A stretch of DNA of 7,584 nucleotides from Pseudomonadota bacterium (GTDB taxonomy: Bacteria; Pseudomonadota; Alphaproteobacteria; Micropepsales; Micropepsaceae). The translations under genes and the position numbers were made by a program. The notes below the pieces were generated by a model. That model did no database searches. It was not told the DNA's origin and was given only the letters and a program-made list of their open reading frames with translations. This document shows positions 7,264 to 7,584 of this stretch, piece after piece (within the stretch, counting starts at the first letter, position 1; every line of letters starts with the position of its first letter). The stretch spans positions 1-7,584 of the forward strand of contig JAEZBK010000132.1 in the NCBI GenBank assembly GCA_023427355.1, in the 5' to 3' direction.

Positions 7264-7584
7264 ATGCGGCCAGCTTCACGCCCGCACGCAGGCGTGCGGA
7301 ACGGGCGCGGACGTTGTTTGCGACTTCGGTCTCGCCGGGCATGCGCGCCTTGGGCGTGAGCAGGTGGAAAACCGGCTTGGGCGCAGGCACGGCCGGGGCA
7401 TGGCGCGAGGCGCGCGGCGCGGCGTCGGAGCGGCCGGAGAGGAACTGCTTGACGATGCGGTCTTCCAGGCTGTGGAACGACACCACCACCAGGCGGCCCT
7501 CGGGGCGCAGCAGGGATTGGGCGGCTTCCAGCCCGCGGGTCAGTTCGCCCAGTTCGTCATTCACATGGATGCGCAGCGCCTGGA
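7262..7584 (-). CDS. rsmH: 16S rRNA (cytosine(1402)-N(4))-methyltransferase RsmH (C-terminal part; 5' end outside window)
   Basis: SAM-dependent methyltransferase (old name MraW) that methylates N4 of C1402 in the 16S rRNA decoding centre. It is normally the second gene of dcw clusters, after mraZ. Only the last 106 residues are visible, about a third of a roughly 310-residue family. The visible part reads [14 protein letters not shown], then [19 protein letters not shown] followed by IVKQF, a strongly conserved RsmH block. After a Pro/Ala/Arg-rich linker comes [18 protein letters not shown] and then [10 protein letters not shown] near the stop; the family usually has NPRARSA(K/R)LR here, so Val replaces Pro. 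The reading frame continues through the right edge, so the gene is cut by the window and not truncated in itself. An in-frame GTG at 7564 is an internal valine codon, not a start. The TAG stop is 8 nt before ftsL. Confidence 0.96.
   Translation of the reverse strand, partial: QALRIHVNDELGELTRGLEAAQSLLRPEGRLVVVSFHSLEDRIVKQFLSGRSDAAPRASRHAPAVPAPKPVFHLLTPKARMPGETEVANNVRARSARLRAGVKLAA

Noticed and set aside
7562..7564. GTG at 7564 as the start of a short 100-residue gene.
   Set aside because: The conserved RsmH sequence [14 protein letters not shown] runs through this codon, so it is an internal valine of a gene entering from the right edge.
1..7584. Search for an undescribed system: phage, defence genes, toxin pairs, riboswitch, repeats, CRISPR, hidden RNA.
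   Set aside because: Every stretch longer than 8 nt is covered by a conserved dcw gene in canonical order. No direct repeat arrays, terminator hairpins or insertion ends were seen by eye, leaving no room for an extra system.

Overview
The window is a gene-dense, GC-rich piece of a bacterial division and cell wall (dcw) cluster. All seven genes are on the minus strand. Read in the direction of transcription (high to low coordinates) the order is rsmH (3' end only), ftsL, ftsI, murE, murF, mraY, murD (all but its last few codons). This is the textbook dcw order. Several features point to an alphaproteobacterium: the strong GC bias, a short FtsL with a Pro/Ala-rich tail, the form of MurD (AGGKAKEGG, LLSPACASYDQF) and the MraY ending [10 protein letters not shown]. 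The genus cannot be named from the sequence alone.

Layout from right to left: 7584-7262 is the C-terminal third of RsmH, the 16S rRNA methyltransferase. 7253-6882 is FtsL, a small bitopic divisome protein. 6874-5252 is FtsI (PBP3), the septal transpeptidase. 5255-3792 is MurE, which adds the third peptide residue, very likely meso-diaminopimelate. 3795-2443 is MurF, which adds D-Ala-D-Ala. 2437-1346 is MraY, which makes lipid I. 1338-1 is MurD, which adds D-Glu and runs off the left edge. No gap between genes exceeds 8 nt, and two junctions (ftsI/murE and murE/murF) are 4-nt ATGA overlaps. The sequence shows no internal terminator, promoter-sized gap, RNA gene, mobile element, CRISPR array or repeat array. 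The genes are therefore most simply read as one translationally coupled operon whose promoter lies upstream, beyond the right edge. ftsW, murG and murC would be expected beyond the left edge.

Together the genes make the peptidoglycan precursor and use it at the septum. MurD, MurE and MurF extend UDP-MurNAc-L-Ala to the pentapeptide in the cytoplasm. MraY moves it to undecaprenyl phosphate in the membrane. FtsI cross-links the resulting strands at the division site, in the complex that FtsL helps to build.

I found no previously undescribed system. The observations worth a second look are modest: two residue substitutions in otherwise invariant motifs of MraY and MurE, start-site choices, and the tight coupling of the genes.
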